A stretch of DNA of 64,000 bases from Marichromatium gracile (GTDB taxonomy: Bacteria > Pseudomonadota > Gammaproteobacteria > Chromatiales > Chromatiaceae), in assembly GCF_004343155.1 (NCBI RefSeq), contig NZ_SMDC01000003.1, positions 248,001 through 312,000 of the forward strand, given 5' to 3'. Shown one piece after another: positions 27,594-38,976 of the stretch. Position numbers and translations under genes: made by a program. The stretch's first letter is position 1; every line of letters starts with the position of its first letter. Under the pieces are notes generated by a model that saw only the letters and a list, made by a program, of their open reading frames with translations, was not told the origin of the DNA and searched no databases.

Positions 27594-28427
27594 ATGTCGC
27601 CCTTGTGCTCGCGCCCGTTGCGTCCCCTGTTGCTGTTGTCGCTGTCCCTGGGCTGGGGCGCCGTCGCCGTCGCCAACCCCTGGCCCGGGGTCGAGCGCCC
27701 GAGCGCCGGTCCGGCGCAGGTCATCGGCGCCCCGGCCAATGGCTGTCTCGCCGGTGCCGTGGCACTGCCCGCGAGCGGGGTCGGTTATCTCGACGTACGC
27801 CGTTGGCGTGGTCGCTACTACGGCCATCCGCGTCTGCTCGCGCTGATCGAGGCGCTCGGCCGGGCGCAGCAGGCGCGCGACGAGCGGCTGGTGATGGTCG
27901 GCGATCTCTCGCAGCCGCGCGGCGGGCGGATGTCCGGCGGTCATCGCAGCCACCAGCACGGGCTCGACGTCGACCTGTGGCTGACCCTGGCGGCGTCGCC
28001 GACCGATGCGCGAGCGCTGCTCGACGAGGGCGACCCGCCGAGCCTGGTCGGCGGCGATCGGGTCAACGGGCGCTGGGGCGAGGATGCGCGCTTTCTCATC
28101 GAGTGGGCGGCGCGCCGACCCGAGGTCGACCGTCTGTTCGTCAACCCGGCGATCAAGCGCGCGCTCTGTGACGCCACCGGTGGCGCCGGCGACTGGCTGC
28201 GCAAGGTACGCCCGTGGTGGGGACACGACGCCCACACGCACGTGCGTCTGGCCTGCCCGGAGGACAGCCCGACCTGCGAGCCGCAGTCGCCGATCCCGGC
28301 GGGGCCGGGCTGTGGCGCCGAACTCGACTGGTGGTTCAGCGCCGAGGCGCGTAGCCCGGGCGGCGGAGGGCGCGCCGTCGAGCCGACCCCGCCGGCGGCC
28401 TGCGCGCGGTTGTTGCGCGCCCCCTGA
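27594..28427 (+). CDS. mepA: Penicillin-insensitive murein endopeptidase MepA
   Basis: The 277-residue secreted LAS-type metallopeptidase has a signal peptide (hydrophobic run PLLLLSLSLGWGAVAVA) and the zinc site residues in SGGHRSHQHGLDVDLW and GHDAHTHVRLACP. Several cysteines (e.g. ANGCLAG, ALCDA, SPTCEP) are placed as in E. coli MepA, which has three disulfides. It cleaves the D-Ala-mDAP cross-link in periplasmic murein. It is followed by a terminator-like hairpin before smc. Confidence 0.93.
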   Translation: MSPLCSRPLRPLLLLSLSLGWGAVAVANPWPGVERPSAGPAQVIGAPANGCLAGAVALPASGVGYLDVRRWRGRYYGHPRLLALIEALGRAQQARDERLVMVGDLSQPRGGRMSGGHRSHQHGLDVDLWLTLAASPTDARALLDEGDPPSLVGGDRVNGRWGEDARFLIEWAARRPEVDRLFVNPAIKRALCDATGGAGDWLRKVRPWWGHDAHTHVRLACPEDSPTCEPQSPIPAGPGCGAELDWWFSAEARSPGGGGRAVEPTPPAACARLLRAP

Positions 28428-28443
28428 ACCGGTCCGCCCGATG

Positions 28444-28483
28444 ACGCGCCAGCCCGCTGGCCATGCGGGCTCGGCGCGTTTCG
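28444..28483 (+). terminator. Hairpin terminator between mepA and smc
   Basis: ACGCGC-C-AGCCCGC (28444-28457) pairs with GCGGGCT-CG-GCGCGT (28465-28479) and is followed by TTCGCTG. An alternative in-frame ATG for smc at 28463 falls inside this structure, which speaks for the later start. Confidence 0.6.
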
Positions 28484-28519
28484 CTGTACCCGTTGCATGG
28501 CTTCCGGTATGTTTCTCGC

Positions 28520-31500
28520 ATGCGTCTCGAAAAGATCAAACTCGCCGGCTTCAAGTCCTTCGTCGACCCCACCAGCGTCGCCTTCCCCAGCAACCTCGTC
28601 GGGGTGGTCGGCCCCAACGGCTGTGGCAAGTCCAACGTGATCGACGCGGTGCGCTGGGTGATGGGCGAGAGCTCGGCGAAGATGCTGCGCGGCGAGTCGA
28701 TGGCCGACGTCATCTTCAACGGCAGCACCGGGCGCAAGCCGGTGGGCACGGCGAGCATCGAGCTGGTGTTCGACAACAGCGATGGTCGCGCCGGCGGCGA
28801 GTACGCGCGCTTCGCGCAGATCTCGGTCAAGCGTCAGGTCACCCGCGACGGCCAGTCGACCTACTTCCTCAACGGCGCGCGCTGTCGTCGGCGCGACATC
28901 CAGGACCTCTTCCTCGGCACCGGCCTGGGGCCGCGCTCCTACGCCATCATCGAGCAGGGGATGATCTCGCGGATCATCGAGGCCCGCCCCGAGGACCTGC
29001 GTCTGTTCCTCGAGGAGGCCGCCGGCATCTCCAAGTACAAGGAGCGCCGCCGCGAGACCGAGAACCGGATGCGCCACACCCGCGAGAACCTGGAGCGGCT
29101 CGACGACCTGCGCGAGGAGGTCGGCAAGCAGCTCGAACACCTCGAGCGCCAGGCCGCCACCGCCGAGAAGTACACCCGGCTCAAGGCCGAGGAACGCCAG
29201 CTCGGGCTCGAACTCAAGGCGTTGCGCTGGCGCGCGCTGGCCACCGAGATCGCCACCGACGATCGGCGCATCGCCGAGGCCGAGACCGGCGCCGAGGGCC
29301 ATCTCGCCGAGCAGCGCCGGGTCGAGTCCGCGCTCGAGCAGCGTCGCGCGGCGCGCGCCGAGGCCGGCGAGGTCTTCAACAGGGTCCAGGAGCAGTTCTA
29401 CGCGGTGGGCGCCGAGATCGCCCGCACCGAGCAGGCGATCGAGTTCGCCAGCCAGGCGCGCGCGCGCACCGAGTCCGAGCTGGCGCGGCTCGACCAGGAA
29501 CAGGGCGACGCGGTGCGTCATCTCGAACGCGATCGCGCCCGTCTGGTCGAGCTGGAGCAGGCGCTCGCCGCCGACGAGCCCGAGCTGGCCCGCGCCGAGC
29601 AAGCGCTCGCCGAGGTTGCCGGCTCGGTGATGACCGCCGAGGAGCAACTGCGGGTGTGGGAGGCGGAGTGGGACCGCTTCAACCGCGAGGCGGCGCAGCC
29701 GGCCGAGCAGGCGCAGGTCGAGCGCGCGCAGATCAATGCCATCGAGCAGCGGATCGAACGCGATCGCGAGCGGCTGCGCCGGATCGAGGAGGAGGTCTCG
29801 CGGCTGCGCTCGGCCGACGTCCACGAGCGTATCGAGGTGCTGGAGGAACAGGAAGAGGTCTCTCTGGCGCGGATCGACGACTTCGAGCAGCGCCAGCACA
29901 CCCACGCCGAGACGCTCGCCGAGCACGATCGGGCGCTGCGCGCGCTCGCCGCCGAACTCGATCAGGTCCGCACCGAGCTGCAGCAGACCAAGGGGCGTCA
30001 CGCCTCCCTGCAGGCGCTGCAGGAGGCGGCGCTGGCCGAGGCCGACGGCGCGCGCGCGCAGTGGCTCGCCGAGGCCGGGCTGGAGGACGCGCCCCGTCTG
30101 CTCGACGGGCTGACGGTCGAGCCGGGCTGGGAGCGGGCGATCGAGTGCGTGCTCGGCGAGCGTCTCGGCGCGCTCGGTTGCGCCCAGCCGCAGCGCCTGC
30201 TCGCGCGCCCCGAGTCGATCCCGCCGGGGATGATGCTGTTCGACACAGCAGCAGTCGCCGAGCCCGCGCCGGCCCATGCCCTGGCGGCGCGGGTGCGTGG
30301 CGGCGGTCCCCTGACCGCGCTGCTCGCCGGGGCATGGGCCGCCGAGGACCTGGAGCAGGCGCTCGCCGATCGCGCCGGGCTTGCCGCCGGCGCGTACTGG
30401 GTGACCCGCGAGGGGCTGCGCGTCGGTCGCGACTGGTGGTGCGCGCCGCCGAGCGGCGACGATGGCGTGCTGGCGCGCGCCGAGGCGATCCGCGGTCTCG
30501 AGCAGCGGCTCGATGATCTGGCGGCGCGCGAGCAGGCGCTGCTCGAGGACGACGAGCAGCGTCGCGCCGCGCGCGCCGAGGCCGAGCAGGCGCGTGCTGC
30601 GAGCGCCGCCACCCTCGCCGAGTACCAGCGCGAGCTCTCCACGCTGCGCTCCGAGCTGGCCGGGTTGCGCACCCGTGACGAGCACCAGCGTGCCCGTCTG
30701 CAGGCGCTCGCCGAGGAGCGGACCGAGCTCGAGGAGCAGCGCGCCGAGGCGCTGCTGGAGATGGAGGACCGGCGCGAGCGCTTGCACGACCTGCTCGCCG
30801 AGGTCGACGCCCTGGCCGAGCGGCGCGAGTCGCTCGACGGCGAACGCGAGCGGCTGCGCGCGGTGGTCGCCGAGGGGCGCGAGCGCGAGCGTGGCTGTCG
30901 CGAACAGGCGCAGACGCTGCGGGTGCGGGTCGAGTCCAACCGCACCGCGCAGACCGCCACCCGTCACAGCCTGGACCGCGCCGAGGAGCGCGGCGCCCAG
31001 CTCGCCGAGCGCCGCGAGACCCTGCTCGACAGCCTGGAATCCGGGGTCGAGCCGCTCGCCGAGCAGCGCGAGCGGCTGGAGGAGCAGCTTGAACTGCGCC
31101 TCGAGGTCGAGGCCCGGCTGGGCGAGGCGCGTGCCCGGGTCGAGACCCTCGAGGCCGAGCAGCGCGCGCTCGAACAGGAACGCCAGCGTCTCGAACAGCT
31201 GCTCGCCGGCGCCCATCAGGGCTTGGATGCGCTGCGCCTGGCGCGACAGGAGCGGTTGGTACGCCAGCGCACCCTGGAGGAACAGCTCGCCGAGTCCGCC
31301 GCCAACGCCCCGGCGCTGCTCGAGGGTCTCGACCCCGAGGCCACCGAGGAGGTCTGGCAGCAACGCCTGACCCAGACCGGCAATCGCATCCAGCGACTCG
31401 GCGCGATCAACCTCGCCGCCATCGACGAGTTCAAGGAACAGTCGCAGCGCAAGACCTATCTCGACGCCCAGCATGCCGACATCTCCGACTCGCTCGAGAC

Positions 31501-32011
31501 CCTGGAGCAGGCGATCCGCAAGATCGACCGCGAGACCCGCACCCGCTTCAAGGCGACCTACGAGCAGGTCAACAGCGGCTTCCAGGCCATCTTCCCGCGG
31601 CTGTTCGGCGGCGGTCACGCCTATCTGGAGCTGACCGACGACGACCTGCTGGAGACCGGGGTGAGCGTGATGGCGCGCCCGCCGGGCAAGCGCAACTCCA
31701 GCATCCATCTGCTCTCCGGCGGCGAGAAGGCGCTCACCGCGGTGGCCCTGGTGTTCGCCATCTTCGAGTTGAACCCGGCGCCCTTCTGCATGCTCGACGA
31801 GGTCGACGCCCCGCTCGACGACGCCAACGTCGGGCGCTTCTGCGAGCTGGTGCGCTCGATGTCCGACCGGGTGCAGTTCATCTTCATCAGCCACAACAAG
31901 GTGACCATGGAGATCGCCGACCACCTGCTCGGCGTCACCATGCACGAGCCCGGCGTCTCGCGCCTGGTCGCCGTCGACGTCGACGAGGCGGTGCGTCTGG
32001 CGGCGGTGTGA
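28520..32011 (+). CDS. smc: Chromosome partition/condensin ATPase Smc
   Basis: The 1163-residue protein starts MRLEKIKLAGFKSF and carries Walker A GPNGCGKSN (31-39) in the N-terminal half of the ABC head, two long coiled coils, a hinge around residues 500-660, then the signature LLSGGEKALTAVAL and Walker B FCMLDEVDAPLDD in the C-terminal half. Length fits the family. It organises and segregates the chromosome, with ScpA/ScpB partners not in this window. The order smc-zipA-ligA is typical of gammaproteobacteria that use Smc rather than MukB. Confidence 0.96.
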   Translation: MRLEKIKLAGFKSFVDPTSVAFPSNLVGVVGPNGCGKSNVIDAVRWVMGESSAKMLRGESMADVIFNGSTGRKPVGTASIELVFDNSDGRAGGEYARFAQISVKRQVTRDGQSTYFLNGARCRRRDIQDLFLGTGLGPRSYAIIEQGMISRIIEARPEDLRLFLEEAAGISKYKERRRETENRMRHTRENLERLDDLREEVGKQLEHLERQAATAEKYTRLKAEERQLGLELKALRWRALATEIATDDRRIAEAETGAEGHLAEQRRVESALEQRRAARAEAGEVFNRVQEQFYAVGAEIARTEQAIEFASQARARTESELARLDQEQGDAVRHLERDRARLVELEQALAADEPELARAEQALAEVAGSVMTAEEQLRVWEAEWDRFNREAAQPAEQAQVERAQINAIEQRIERDRERLRRIEEEVSRLRSADVHERIEVLEEQEEVSLARIDDFEQRQHTHAETLAEHDRALRALAAELDQVRTELQQTKGRHASLQALQEAALAEADGARAQWLAEAGLEDAPRLLDGLTVEPGWERAIECVLGERLGALGCAQPQRLLARPESIPPGMMLFDTAAVAEPAPAHALAARVRGGGPLTALLAGAWAAEDLEQALADRAGLAAGAYWVTREGLRVGRDWWCAPPSGDDGVLARAEAIRGLEQRLDDLAAREQALLEDDEQRRAARAEAEQARAASAATLAEYQRELSTLRSELAGLRTRDEHQRARLQALAEERTELEEQRAEALLEMEDRRERLHDLLAEVDALAERRESLDGERERLRAVVAEGRERERGCREQAQTLRVRVESNRTAQTATRHSLDRAEERGAQLAERRETLLDSLESGVEPLAEQRERLEEQLELRLEVEARLGEARARVETLEAEQRALEQERQRLEQLLAGAHQGLDALRLARQERLVRQRTLEEQLAESAANAPALLEGLDPEATEEVWQQRLTQTGNRIQRLGAINLAAIDEFKEQSQRKTYLDAQHADISDSLETLEQAIRKIDRETRTRFKATYEQVNSGFQAIFPRLFGGGHAYLELTDDDLLETGVSVMARPPGKRNSSIHLLSGGEKALTAVALVFAIFELNPAPFCMLDEVDAPLDDANVGRFCELVRSMSDRVQFIFISHNKVTMEIADHLLGVTMHEPGVSRLVAVDVDEAVRLAAV

Positions 32012-32021
32012 GAGCGAGCGA

Positions 32022-32177
32022 CCAGCGACCAAGGGATTGAACCGCCAAGGCGCGAAGGACGCAAAGAAAAGTCCATGCTTACCGCTTCAGCACTGGCGCC
32101 AATCCCCGCTGGTGGCTGCTTGCTGGTAGCTGATCACTTTGTTCATCCTTTGCGCCCTTTGTGTCTTTGCGGTTCAC
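32022..32177. repeat. Composite repeat site C: inverted ATTGAACCGC elements with heptads
   Basis: An ATTGAACCGC/AAAG element at 32036-32070 faces a reversed, diverged copy at 32147-32177, spanning about 142 bp. A CCAGCGA heptad lies just before the first copy and four heptads (GCTGGTG, GCTGCTT, GCTGGTA, GCTGATC) fill 32108-32135 inside the bracket. The site begins eleven bases after the smc stop and makes up the first half of the 342-base gap before zipA. Confidence 0.85.
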
Positions 32178-32232
32178 CGTTACTGATCGCGCTCGCGCGG
32201 CGCTGCCCCTCTACAGCGCCGGGCCTTGGCAT

Positions 32233-32241
32233 TGTTATACT
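32233..32241 (+). promoter_or_regulatory. Possible extended -10 promoter for zipA-ligA
   Basis: TGTTATACT is an extended -10 box (TGn TATACT) about 113 bases before zipA, just downstream of repeat site C. No good -35 is visible. A 7-bp hairpin CCCGCGC/GCGCGGG (32299-32316) follows in the leader. Confidence 0.4.
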
Positions 32242-32353
32242 CATGCGCACGAAAACGCGGGCCTGGGGCCGAGTCGCGCCATGGCCGTCCGCTGGAATCC
32301 CGCGCCTCTGCGCGGGGCGAGATCCCGTCACCCGTGCAGCAACCGAGAGCCGA

Positions 32354-35343
<2,990 letters not shown>

Positions 35344-35346
35344 GGG

Positions 35347-35601
35347 CGCCAGCCGCCAGTCGCCAGCAAATTGAACCGCTAAGACTCAAAGGGCGCAAAG
35401 AAAGCGTTTTAAAAGCGCTTTAGCGGCCGCTTTTCATGTGGAAGCTGGTACTCGACGACAGCGGTAAAGACGATCGAGACGAGCAGGGGAGGCTCTGCCC
35501 GCCAGTCACCAGTTGGTGGGCGGGCTCGTCTGTCGCCGCTGACGCCGGTGTGCACGCCCACTGGCGGCTGGGGGCTGATCGCTGGTAGCTGGCGACTGTC
35601 G
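35347..35601. repeat. Composite repeat site D: heptads and one ATTGAACCGC element
   Basis: Three heptads (CGCCAGC, CGCCAGT, CGCCAGC; 35347-35367) begin three bases after the ligA stop and run into an ATTGAACCGC/AAAG element at 35370-35404. Six right-arm heptads (ACTGGCG, GCTGGGG, GCTGATC, GCTGGTA, GCTGGCG, ACTGTCG) occupy 35560-35601 and resemble 614-648 of site A in order. Between them a hairpin around 35499-35525 (CCCGCC/GGCGGG-like) can form. The site fills most of the 370-base gap before the next gene. Confidence 0.85.
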
Positions 35602-35713
35602 CCCCTTCCCCCATTGCCCGGCGGCGGCGGCTGATGCAAGATTGGGGCGCGGGCTGGCGGTCTCGCCCGCGGGGTTTCACGGCGGCATGCCGCCCTCACC
35701 GCAGGGATCGATC

Positions 35714-35986
35714 ATGAGCGAACTGTCCCCCGAGCAGCAGATCCTGATCACCATGCGCAAGACGCTGACCGCGATCGTGCGTGATCTCACTCCGCCGCAG
35801 GGGATGCGCCATCCTCTCTCGGCCTCCACCATCGACGACGTGCGTCGCTGTCTCGGCATGATCGCCGAGCGCGAGCGTCTGCTCGCCGAGCGCGACGGGC
35901 GCGGCGGCGAGCGTCCGGTCTATGCCGATCAGCCCGGCGCGGCGCAGGTGGTGCCGATCGACAGCCTCAGGTCGCGCAAGGACTGA
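35714..35986 (+). CDS. Small hypothetical protein
   Basis: I do not recognise this 90-residue soluble protein. It starts MSELSPEQQILITMRKTLTAIVRDLTP, is largely helical and charged (RRCLGMIAERERLLAERD) and has no membrane segment or metal motif. The start is chosen for the N-terminal helix; upstream frame down to 35642 contains repeat-flanking sequence. It lies four bases before the carbonic anhydrase-like gene and is probably co-transcribed. Confidence 0.55.
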   Translation: MSELSPEQQILITMRKTLTAIVRDLTPPQGMRHPLSASTIDDVRRCLGMIAERERLLAERDGRGGERPVYADQPGAAQVVPIDSLRSRKD

Positions 35987-35990
35987 GCCG

Positions 35991-36773
35991 GTGAGGAGCC
36001 AAAACCGGTGCGCGGTCGGGCTGGCCGTGCTGGCGGCGCTGTGGGGCGGCGGCGCGGTGGGCGATGACGGCCTGAGTTTCCCGGTCGATCCGCCCTGGGA
36101 CTATGTCGGCGACGCCGGCCCGGAGCACTGGGGGGAGTTGGATCCGTCCTTCGCCACCTGCGCCGAGGGGCGTTCGCAGTCGCCGATCGATATCCGTGGT
36201 GCGCGCCGCATCGTCTACACGCCGCTGCTGTTTCGCTATCGCTCGCACCTGCTCGAGCTGGTCAACACCGGGCGGGGGATCCGACTGCTCACGCCGCCGG
36301 GGAGCGCGCTGGTGATCCGGGGCAGCGCCTACGATCTCTCCTACGTTGACTTCCATGTCCCTGGCGAGCACCGCATCGAGGGCGAGCGTTACGATGCCGA
36401 GCTGCAGCTGGTGCATCATGATCGTCAGGGTGGTCATGCGGTGGTGGCGGTGGGCCTGCGCGCCGCCGAGCGCGACAATCGCATCTTCGAGCGTATCCTC
36501 GATCATCTGCCGGCGCGCCCGGGCGAACGCACACGTCATCGTCAGATCGGGGTCAATCCGCTCTTCCTGCTGCCGCTCGATCGCGGCTATTTCCGCTATC
36601 ACGGTTCGCTCACCCAGCCGCCGTGCCGCGAGTCGGCGCTGTGGCTGGTGTTCGGTGAGCCGCTCGAGGTGGGGGTGCGGCAGCTGCAACGGCTGCGTGC
36701 CGTGATCGGCGAGAATGCCCGCCCGGTTCAGCCGCGCAACGGGCGCGAGGTGCTGGCGCTGCCGCGCTACTGA
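35991..36773 (+). CDS. Secreted alpha-carbonic anhydrase homologue lacking two zinc ligands
   Basis: The 260-residue protein starts at GTG (AAGGA upstream), has a signal peptide (AVGLAVLAALWGGGAVG) and clear alpha-CA blocks: HWGELDPSFATC, RSQSPIDI, FHVPGEH, NPLFLLP, and YHGSLTQPPC. Of the three zinc histidines, the one in FHVPGEH is kept (His122), but the first is Asp120 (VDFH instead of HFH) and the third is Gln139 (ELQLVH instead of ELHLVH). Cys57 and Cys212 could form the usual disulfide. CO2 hydration by the standard mechanism is unlikely; it may be a binding protein like vertebrate CA-related proteins, or use an altered metal site. Confidence 0.85.
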   Translation: MRSQNRCAVGLAVLAALWGGGAVGDDGLSFPVDPPWDYVGDAGPEHWGELDPSFATCAEGRSQSPIDIRGARRIVYTPLLFRYRSHLLELVNTGRGIRLLTPPGSALVIRGSAYDLSYVDFHVPGEHRIEGERYDAELQLVHHDRQGGHAVVAVGLRAAERDNRIFERILDHLPARPGERTRHRQIGVNPLFLLPLDRGYFRYHGSLTQPPCRESALWLVFGEPLEVGVRQLQRLRAVIGENARPVQPRNGREVLALPRY

Positions 36774-36785
36774 ACCGGGCGGGGG

Positions 36786-36814
36786 TGTCCCGCGTCCCGC
36801 CGGGACGCGGGGAC
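36786..36814. terminator. Bidirectional hairpin between the alpha-CA homologue and ppiC
   Basis: GTCCCGCGTCCC pairs with GGGACGCGGGGAC around a GCC loop with one bulged base. It lies between two convergent genes, 13 bases after one stop and a few bases from the other. Confidence 0.65.
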
Positions 36815-36819
36815 TCGGG

Positions 36820-37656
36820 TCAATCCTCCTTGGGCGTGACCGTGACGATCTCCTCGTTGAGCTCGACCATGGCGCCGTCACGCATCTCGGTGAGCTGCTC
36901 GCCGAGCGCGCGACGCTTGAGCATGGCGCTGAGCTGCGGCTTGGCATCCTCGAAGCTCGGCGGCTCGGCCTTGCGGGTTTCCTGCAGTTCGATGACGTGC
37001 CAGCCGAACTGGGTCTGCACCGGCTTCTCGGAGTGGCTGCCGGGCTTCATCTCGGCGACCGCCTCGGCGAAGGGGGCGACCATCTGCCCGGCGTCGAACC
37101 AGTCGAGTTCGCCGCCGTTCTTGCCGGTCGGGCCGAGCGAGTGCTCCTTGGCCAGCTCGGCGAAGTCGGCGCCCTTGTCGAGTTGCTTGATCAGCTTCTT
37201 GGCCGTCGCCTCGTCCTTGACCAGGATGTGACGGGCCTTGTATTCGGTGCGGGCGGCACGCTCGACGACCTGGTCGTAGGCCTCCTTGAGCGCCTTGTCG
37301 GTCGGCTTGATGTCCTCGGCCATGGCGCCGAGCGCGGCGCTGGAGAGCACCTTCATGCGCTGCAGTTCAAGTGCCATGGCGACCTCGCGACTGTCGTCGA
37401 GGTCACGCCGCTCGGCCTCCTGGGAGGCCACCACCAGGTTCATGAACTCGTCGAAGGCGCGCTGCTGCACCGCCTGGGTGTCGGCCTCGGGGTTCTGCTG
37501 CAGCCGTTCCACATAGAACAGCCGGAAGAGGTCGAGCGGGTACTCGACACCGTTGACGGTGGCGATGACGGTGTCGGCGTCGGGCTCGGCCAGCGCGCTA
37601 CCCGGTCCGGCGGCGAGCAGTGCGCAGACCAGGAGCGAGAGGGTGGATCTCTTCAT
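36820..37656 (-). CDS. Parvulin-type periplasmic peptidyl-prolyl isomerase
   Basis: The 278-residue product (start MKRSTLSLLVCALLAAGPGSALA, GGAAG nine bases upstream) has a signal peptide, an N-terminal helical chaperone part (ATVNGVEYPLDLFRLFYVER) and a parvulin domain: KARHILVKDEATAKKLIKQL, DFAELAKEHSLGPTGKNGGELDWF, MVAPFAEAVAEM and TQFGWHVIEL. These are the conserved active-site blocks. It probably assists folding of secreted proteins, in the PpiC/PrsA/SurA group. The extended frame to 37782 lacks a leader. Confidence 0.9.
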   Translation of the reverse strand: MKRSTLSLLVCALLAAGPGSALAEPDADTVIATVNGVEYPLDLFRLFYVERLQQNPEADTQAVQQRAFDEFMNLVVASQEAERRDLDDSREVAMALELQRMKVLSSAALGAMAEDIKPTDKALKEAYDQVVERAARTEYKARHILVKDEATAKKLIKQLDKGADFAELAKEHSLGPTGKNGGELDWFDAGQMVAPFAEAVAEMKPGSHSEKPVQTQFGWHVIELQETRKAEPPSFEDAKPQLSAMLKRRALGEQLTEMRDGAMVELNEEIVTVTPKED

Positions 37657-37778
37657 GGTGAAACTTCCGTGGGTTGGGGTGAATGGGCAGGTGCCGGATC
37701 GCTCACGGGGCGACCTGTCGACGAATCCGCGTTCGGCGCTTTCTGCGACCCCGGACGGCGACGTCGGTTCCTTGGCGT

Positions 37779-38090
37779 TCAACCCGCCGTGGGCGGAAAG
37801 ACCTGCTTGAAGGGGCGTACCTCGACCTCGGCGTAGACACCGGCGGCGCGATAGGGGTCGGCCTCGGCCCAGGCACGGGCGGCGTCGAGATCGGGGAATT
37901 CGGCGACCACCAGCGAGCCGGTGAAGCCGGCGCTGCCGGGGTCGGCGGCGTCGATCGCCGGGTGCGGACCGGCGAGCACCAGGCGCCCGGCGTCGTGCAG
38001 TTCGCGCAGTCGCTCGAGGTGCGCGGGGCGGGCCTTGAGGCGGCGTTCGAGGCTGTCCGGGGTATCGACGGCGATGATGGCATAGAGCAC
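37779..38090 (-). CDS. yciI: YciI family protein
   Basis: The 103-residue protein is a ferredoxin-like YciI domain ([64 protein letters not shown]) with the conserved His and Asp of the putative active site. The family is related to muconolactone isomerase folds, but no reaction is established. It starts immediately after the yciB stop, and the yci genes are also neighbours in E. coli. Confidence 0.88.
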   Translation of the reverse strand: MLYAIIAVDTPDSLERRLKARPAHLERLRELHDAGRLVLAGPHPAIDAADPGSAGFTGSLVVAEFPDLDAARAWAEADPYRAAGVYAEVEVRPFKQVFPPTAG

Positions 38091-38091
38091 G

Positions 38092-38766
38092 TCAGTCGGC
38101 CTCCTGCGGGCGGGGTTCGTCTTCGATGTGACGGGCGAGATAGAACGCCTGGAGCAGCACGAAGACCAAGGTCATCCCCATCATACCGAACAGCTTGAAG
38201 TTGACCCAGATCTCCTCGCTGGCCTGGGCGCTGGTGCAGAGCGCGAGCAGCTCGCCCTGGAACTGGGCGGCGCAGCTGCTGAGGTCGACACTGGCAAGCC
38301 CGCTGCCGGCGAGCAGCGTTTGATGGGCGGCGAAGAAGCCGCTGGCGACATAGACCACGAACAGGTTGGTCAGTCCGAGCACCAGGAAGAAGACGACCCA
38401 CATCAGGTTGAGCCGGCGCCACACCACCGGTTCGACGCTGACCGCGTGCCCCATGGTGCGCTCGACCAGGGTGCGTTGGCCGACCAGTTGGCTGGCGAGG
38501 AAGGCCGCGGCGAACAGCCAGTTGACGATGGTCGGCTTCCACATCACGAAGATCGGGTCGCGCAGGGCGAGGGTCATGCCGCCGAACACCACCAGCAGCC
38601 CCAGGGTGACCAGGTGCATGGTCTCGACCCGGCGCTGGCGCCACCAGGTCCAGCCGAGCTGCAGCGCCGCGGCGAGGATCGCCACCGTGGTGGCGACATA
38701 GATGCCGGCGAGCTTGTAGGCGACGAAGAACAGCAGGATGGGGAAAAAGTCGATCAGCAGTTTCAT
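38092..38766 (-). CDS. yciB: Inner membrane septation protein YciB (IspA/IspZ)
   Basis: The 224-residue protein has about six membrane helices and the family's opening [26 protein letters not shown] and [23 protein letters not shown]-like segment ([10 protein letters not shown]). YciB interacts with cell elongation and division proteins in enterobacteria. An insertion of about 35 residues between two helices ([23 protein letters not shown] and following) makes it longer than the usual ~180 residues. It overlaps no gene but abuts yciI directly. Confidence 0.88.
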   Translation of the reverse strand: MKLLIDFFPILLFFVAYKLAGIYVATTVAILAAALQLGWTWWRQRRVETMHLVTLGLLVVFGGMTLALRDPIFVMWKPTIVNWLFAAAFLASQLVGQRTLVERTMGHAVSVEPVVWRRLNLMWVVFFLVLGLTNLFVVYVASGFFAAHQTLLAGSGLASVDLSSCAAQFQGELLALCTSAQASEEIWVNFKLFGMMGMTLVFVLLQAFYLARHIEDEPRPQEAD

Positions 38767-38904
38767 GGTGTGTGGTGGTGTCCTTCGTTGGCCTCTGGTC
38801 CGTGCCCGGCGCCGGATGGTCGCGCGACCGCTCCGGCGGCACCCGACTCCTCTTCAAGAGCATACGGGCAAGGGCCGGTCGCGGTAAATGGGGCCGCGCC
38901 GGCG

Positions 38905-38935
38905 TTGTAATCAACAGGGGCGGGCGCTGTATAGT
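38905..38935 (+). promoter_or_regulatory. Possible promoter of the AGCS symporter gene
   Basis: TTGTAA (38905-38910) and TATAGT (38930-38935) are separated by 19 bases, ending about 40 bases before the start codon. The wider divergent region from yciB (38767-38976) shows no riboswitch that I can recognise. Confidence 0.4.
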
Positions 38936-38976
38936 GCCCGCTCGTCCTGAAGGCTTTGATTCGAGAGGAGGTGTGG

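Noticed and set aside
27941-32032. 1363-residue open frame antisense to smc
   Set aside because: It is the shadow of a long GC-rich gene; smc has full-length domain support and the antisense product has no recognisable domain.
38767-38976. Glycine riboswitch upstream of the AGCS symporter
   Set aside because: Such riboswitches often precede this family, but I could not find the conserved core in these 210 bases.
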